Positions 5,525-8,527 of a stretch of 8,527 nt of DNA are shown piece by piece (the first letter of the stretch is position 1; the number at the start of each line of letters is the position of its first letter). Source of the stretch: an uncultured euryarchaeote (GTDB lineage Archaea; Thermoplasmatota; Poseidoniia; Poseidoniales; Thalassarchaeaceae). A program made the translations under genes and the position numbers. The notes under the pieces were generated by a model, which was not told where the DNA came from, did not search any database, and was given only the letters and a program-made list of their open reading frames with translations. Location of the stretch: NCBI GenBank assembly GCA_937876055.1, contig CALEIW010000241.1, positions 1-8,527 of the forward strand, given 5' to 3'.

Positions 5525-7573
5525 TCAACCACCCCCTGAAATTCCCAACCCTGGGATTTTTGTTTTCTCTTCTAATCTTCGGAGAAGTAAGGCAAGTGTC
5601 CAAGTGACTACGAAATAAGATATCATAACCAATCCCCAGGCAGAAAATATTTGGAAAGTGGTCGCAATCATCAGTTTCCCTTGTCTTGAAAGTTCAGAAT
5701 AACCAATTACCATCGCAAGTGAAGAATTCAATACCAAATTCACCATCTCGTTACCGATAGGTGGTATACAAATTCTGATTGCTTGTGGCATTATAACCAA
5801 TCTCATTGTCCCAATATAGGTTAATCCTATACTCCTACCAGCCTCCATTTGACCTGATGGTATAGCAGATATAGCACCTCGGATTGTCTCACATTGGTAT
5901 GCTCCAGAATTTAGCCCTAGAGTGAATATTGCACTTAAGAAAGCCCGTTCACCATAGAAGAAGTAGTCAATTCCATCAATGCCTGGGTCGCCAAATGTAC
6001 CTTCCATTAATTCTTGAATTCTCATTCCCAATCTCACTCCGAAGTGAATGAACATAAATTGTACAATTAATGGAGTATTTCGGAAAAAATCTGTGTAGAC
6101 GGTTGCTATCGCATTTAGGGGTCGAATTTTGAACAATGGTCCAGATAATTTTTCATCTGCTAATACAAATTGTATTGAGATAACAAAAATTGCAACCCCA
6201 AGGCCAAACATCGCAAATCCCCTTGGGTCTCCAACTGGGGTGAAAATGTACTCTATTCCGTTCAATTGTAAATCAGGGAACCTTCTGAGGCCAGAGTAGA
6301 TTAACCATAGTGCAGATACTAAACAAATTATTCCAAGCCCTTTGATTTGGCGTGTTGGATAACTTTCTAGTAAATTTTTGAGAGATGTAGGTGCTGTTTT
6401 CATCATTGCTAGAATTAAACCGATAATAAATCCTAATGCTATTCCGAATAAAACGATTTTAATTGTTGCAATAAATCCAGATAAAAGCATATCATCTGCA
6501 TATTCGACGAACTCTCCAAAATTATTGTAATCGGGGATTTCGAAGCCAATATCTTCGTTTTCCCCTGCTCTATCAGTAAACAAGATGACTCCTGAATCAC
6601 CAACTACTGTTCCCGATACGTAGTCGAACATTGCATGATCATTGAATGAGGTATTTACTCCTGAAGGTAGTATATTTCTTTCAACATTCAAGCCTTGGTC
6701 AAGACTCAACCCTAGATATCCATTTGGTCCAGAAAATAGAATTTTTGAGGATGAGACGACATCAATAGAAGAAATGTCAATCCCAAGTGTTGTATTGTAA
6801 CCAGCAGATTCAATTTCTCTTAATTGCCACTCAAAACCACCAGGGGATGTTGAGTATATGATCTGCCCAGAATCACTTACTGCGAACATGCGATAAGGAT
6901 TGAAGTAAGATACAGAAACGATTGAAGATTCTGGATCTGGAGCCTCTCTGTAATCCCATGTTGTGCCACCATTATCTGTAGCAAGTATGGTTCCAGCATT
7001 ACCAACAGCCAATCCATCATCAGCTCCGTTGAAGTCAACATCATGCAGGTTTTCAGTGAAACTTGTTGTTCGATTCCACCAAGTCTGCTCTGTATAATGC
7101 CAGATAGCCCCTTCATTTCCTACAATTATCAAGGATTCTTCTCCTGCTAATGCAATACTCTTCATTCCCGTTTGGCTAGAGTCTATAGTAATCCATTCTG
7201 ATTCTAACCCATCTTTCATGTAGATTATTCCATCAGTAGACAATACTGCCATAGAGTTCTCGTAAGAGTCTGCTGAGATTAAATCAACATCTCCTAAATT
7301 AGTATGATTTTGCCACGTTGCGCCAGAGTCTTCGCTGAATCTTACGATTCCAGAATCTCCGAATACCCAGACTAGTTCTCCATGGATAACTGCCGCATTT
7401 AGGTCGTGGTCCGTCCAACTTTCGGCTTCGTTCCATCCGGTAATCGTCTCTTGTCCGCTTGAATGGGGGATTGAGCAAATTAACAATATAGAGACTAGAA
7501 TTACAACTCTAGACTTAGAGTCTATTGATGACCAAGAGAAAATTCTCTCGATACCCGGAGAGGCTCTATTCAC
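5525..7573 (-). CDS. Beta-propeller–amino acid ABC permease fusion protein
   Basis: The 682-residue product has three parts. Residues 1-40 are a signal peptide (basic start, hydrophobic VVILVSILLICSI at 23-35). Residues about 45-345 hold seven repeats about 40-49 residues apart, each with a G-x-x-G-x-[I/L]-like turn (near 72, 112, 152, 191, 233, 282, 325). Several end in Asp-box-like pieces (SEDSGATW, TDNGGTTW), as in Ycf48/HCF136 and sialidase propellers. Residues about 363-665 are a GlnP/HisM-type permease: helix 365-390, VYTDFFRNTPLIVQF (492-506), and the EAA loop MEAGRSIG...MPQA (576-598) that docks on the ATPase. Two extra helices (about 411-428, 452-471) are inserted after the first. 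A core with an outside N-terminus places the propeller extracellularly; four of five N-x-S/T sequons lie in it (N89, N167, N260, N307). The start is GTG, with no Shine-Dalgarno. Its role may be substrate capture, sensing or docking; this is unknown. Confidence 0.93.
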   Translation of the reverse strand: MNRASPGIERIFSWSSIDSKSRVVILVSILLICSIPHSSGQETITGWNEAESWTDHDLNAAVIHGELVWVFGDSGIVRFSEDSGATWQNHTNLGDVDLISADSYENSMAVLSTDGIIYMKDGLESEWITIDSSQTGMKSIALAGEESLIIVGNEGAIWHYTEQTWWNRTTSFTENLHDVDFNGADDGLAVGNAGTILATDNGGTTWDYREAPDPESSIVSVSYFNPYRMFAVSDSGQIIYSTSPGGFEWQLREIESAGYNTTLGIDISSIDVVSSSKILFSGPNGYLGLSLDQGLNVERNILPSGVNTSFNDHAMFDYVSGTVVGDSGVILFTDRAGENEDIGFEIPDYNNFGEFVEYADDMLLSGFIATIKIVLFGIALGFIIGLILAMMKTAPTSLKNLLESYPTRQIKGLGIICLVSALWLIYSGLRRFPDLQLNGIEYIFTPVGDPRGFAMFGLGVAIFVISIQFVLADEKLSGPLFKIRPLNAIATVYTDFFRNTPLIVQFMFIHFGVRLGMRIQELMEGTFGDPGIDGIDYFFYGERAFLSAIFTLGLNSGAYQCETIRGAISAIPSGQMEAGRSIGLTYIGTMRLVIMPQAIRICIPPIGNEMVNLVLNSSLAMVIGYSELSRQGKLMIATTFQIFSAWGLVMISYFVVTWTLALLLRRLEEKTKIPGLGISGGG

Positions 7574-7594
7574 AAATTGAGCACACAGAAGTTA

Positions 7595-7601
7595 GAATAT
7601 A
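7595..7601 (-). promoter_or_regulatory. TATA box of a leaderless permease–ATPase operon
   Basis: The minus strand reads TATATTC, spanning 22-28 bp before the GTG start at 7573. That is the archaeal TATA-to-start-site distance, so transcription probably begins at or next to the GTG. The absence of a Shine-Dalgarno motif before the GTG agrees with a leaderless mRNA. Confidence 0.55.
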
Positions 7602-7626
7602 GAATCGACCCGTATCATATTGTGAT

Positions 7627-7650
7627 TTATTTTATTTTCATAAAAAATTA
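7627..7650 (+). promoter_or_regulatory. AT-rich promoter region of purC
   Basis: This almost pure A/T block (TTATTTTATTTTC then ATAAAAAATTA) is the best TATA candidate for the rightward purC gene and would give a leader of roughly 35-60 nt. It shares the 138-bp gap with the leftward permease promoter. A short GCATTA tandem repeat (7654-7665) follows. The exact box cannot be chosen by eye. Confidence 0.35.
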
Positions 7651-7711
7651 GGAGCATTAGCATTAGCAATGTTCAAGGTTGTCTTTCAATGGCCCTTGAT
7701 GTATGGGCGAG

Positions 7712-8527
7712 ATGATTTACCATGGTAAGGTGAAGCAAGTTTGGAGTACTGATAATCCGGATATAATCGAATTTAGGTATACTGACCAAATTAGCGTTTT
7801 CGACCAAATTATTCCTAGCCTAATTCCTCGAAAGGGTGAGTCATTAAACAGAACCTCTTGTCACTGGTTCAAACTTGTTGAAGAAGCAGGAATTTGTGAC
7901 ACCCATGTTATCGAGATGAGTGCACCTGACAGAGTGTTAGCGCGAAGATTCGACGTTATTCGTGAGCCCGGTGCGATATCGAGAGACCAAGAAAATGTCT
8001 TCGTCCCATTGGAAGTGATTTGTCGTCATTATCTTGCAGGTAGCGGTTGGAGGAGATATGCAAGGGGTGACGCTCCTGCTGAAGAATTTGGATTTGAACC
8101 AGGAACCATACTAGAGGAAGGGGTGAAACTTCCAAAGCCTTACCTTGAGGTATCAACTAAGTTTGAAAAATTCGATAGATTACTCGATAGAGCGGAGGCA
8201 TTGGAAATCTCAAATCTAAGCGACGAGGAATTTGACTCGATTCTCGAAATTGTTGTCAAGGTTGACGAAATAATCGAGAGCGAGGCTGCAAAGCGTGGAT
8301 TAATCCATGTCGATGGAAAGAAAGAATTCGCCTTAGGCAAAGGCAGAGTTCCGGTCTTGGTGGATTCATTCGGAACATTAGATGAAGACAGATGGTGGGA
8401 TGCTGAAGCATATGAAAAGGGAGAGATTGTACAACTTTCGAAAGAATTCGTCAGAGGTCATTACCTACAGACTGGTCATCACTCTGAACTTTACGCGGCG
8501 AGAGAGGCAGGAACTGAAGAGCCACCA
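7712..8527 (+). CDS. purC: SAICAR synthetase (phosphoribosylaminoimidazole-succinocarboxamide synthase), right end cut
   Basis: PurC joins CAIR and L-aspartate with ATP to make SAICAR in cytosolic purine synthesis. The frame is open for 272 codons to the window edge. Family motifs in order: the N-terminal glycine loop HGKVKQVW (4-11), SVFDQ (28-32) near the substrate, FVPLEVICRHYLAGSGWRRY (97-116, the PLEVVVR-N-AGS signature), STKFEKFDR (148-156), and GLIHVDGKKEFALG (196-209), which carries ATP/metal-site acids. VDSFGTLDEDRWW (217-229) is like the aspartate/CAIR-site end of archaeal forms. Full-length relatives run to about 240-340 residues, so little is probably missing. ATG 7712 is favoured by homology; ATG 7703, three codons upstream in frame, is equally possible, and neither has a clear Shine-Dalgarno. 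The gene is divergent from the transporter operon. Confidence 0.93.
   Translation, partial: MIYHGKVKQVWSTDNPDIIEFRYTDQISVFDQIIPSLIPRKGESLNRTSCHWFKLVEEAGICDTHVIEMSAPDRVLARRFDVIREPGAISRDQENVFVPLEVICRHYLAGSGWRRYARGDAPAEEFGFEPGTILEEGVKLPKPYLEVSTKFEKFDRLLDRAEALEISNLSDEEFDSILEIVVKVDEIIESEAAKRGLIHVDGKKEFALGKGRVPVLVDSFGTLDEDRWWDAEAYEKGEIVQLSKEFVRGHYLQTGHHSELYAAREAGTEEPP

Noticed and set aside
7614..7626. ATCA-TATTG-TGAT inverted repeat in the permease/purC gap
   Set aside because: Arms of only 4 bp in AT-rich DNA are expected by chance.
7669..7728. Short upstream ORFs before purC (19 codons from 7669; 8 codons from 7689 ending in an ATGA overlap with the purC ATG)
   Set aside because: The ATGA overlap is suggestive of coupling, but both are very short, lack a well-spaced ribosome site, and can easily arise by chance. 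Conservation would be needed.
1..8527. CRISPR array, insertion sequence or tRNA
   Set aside because: I saw no regularly spaced repeats, transposase frame, terminal inverted repeats or tRNA T-loop/acceptor pattern on either strand.

Overview
The window reads as a fragment of an archaeal chromosome, most likely a moderately AT-rich marine euryarchaeon of the Thermoplasmatota/Poseidoniales (Marine Group II) type. The clues are an XPD/Rad3-family helicase, Shine-Dalgarno motifs of the GGTGA type, archaeal TATA-like boxes (including one 22-28 bp upstream of a GTG start, as for a leaderless mRNA), and an archaeal-looking SAICAR synthetase. The lineage is an inference; no rRNA or tRNA is present to settle it.

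Layout: (1) 1-913, minus: N-terminal 304 codons of an XPD-like iron-sulfur helicase, cut by the left edge. (2) 914-1338: a gap with a GC-rich, hairpin-dense island of unknown role and one doubtful small ORF. (3) 1339-1704, minus: a small DNA-binding protein with two ribbon-helix-helix units in one chain. (4) 1890-3206, plus: an HD-domain phosphohydrolase of the dNTPase/SAMHD1-like superfamily, transcribed divergently from the RHH gene. The shared promoter region carries an inverted repeat and an 11-bp-spaced direct repeat. (5) 3333-4688, plus: a bacterial-type NADP-dependent glutamate dehydrogenase with structured upstream DNA. (6) 4694-7573, minus: a two-gene operon for a polar amino acid ABC transporter, convergent with gdhA and only 5 bp from it. 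(7) 7712 to the right edge, plus: purC, 272 codons seen.

The most unusual object is the permease gene (5525-7573). Its product has a signal peptide, then a seven-repeat Asp-box/Ycf48-like beta-propeller of about 300 residues, then a GlnP/HisM-type permease with an extra two-helix insertion. Topology puts the propeller outside the cell, where the separate solute-binding protein would normally dock, and no solute-binding protein gene is visible. Together with glutamate dehydrogenase this suggests a nitrogen/amino-acid module: uptake by the transporter and ammonium assimilation or glutamate turnover by GDH. That functional link rests on neighbourhood only.
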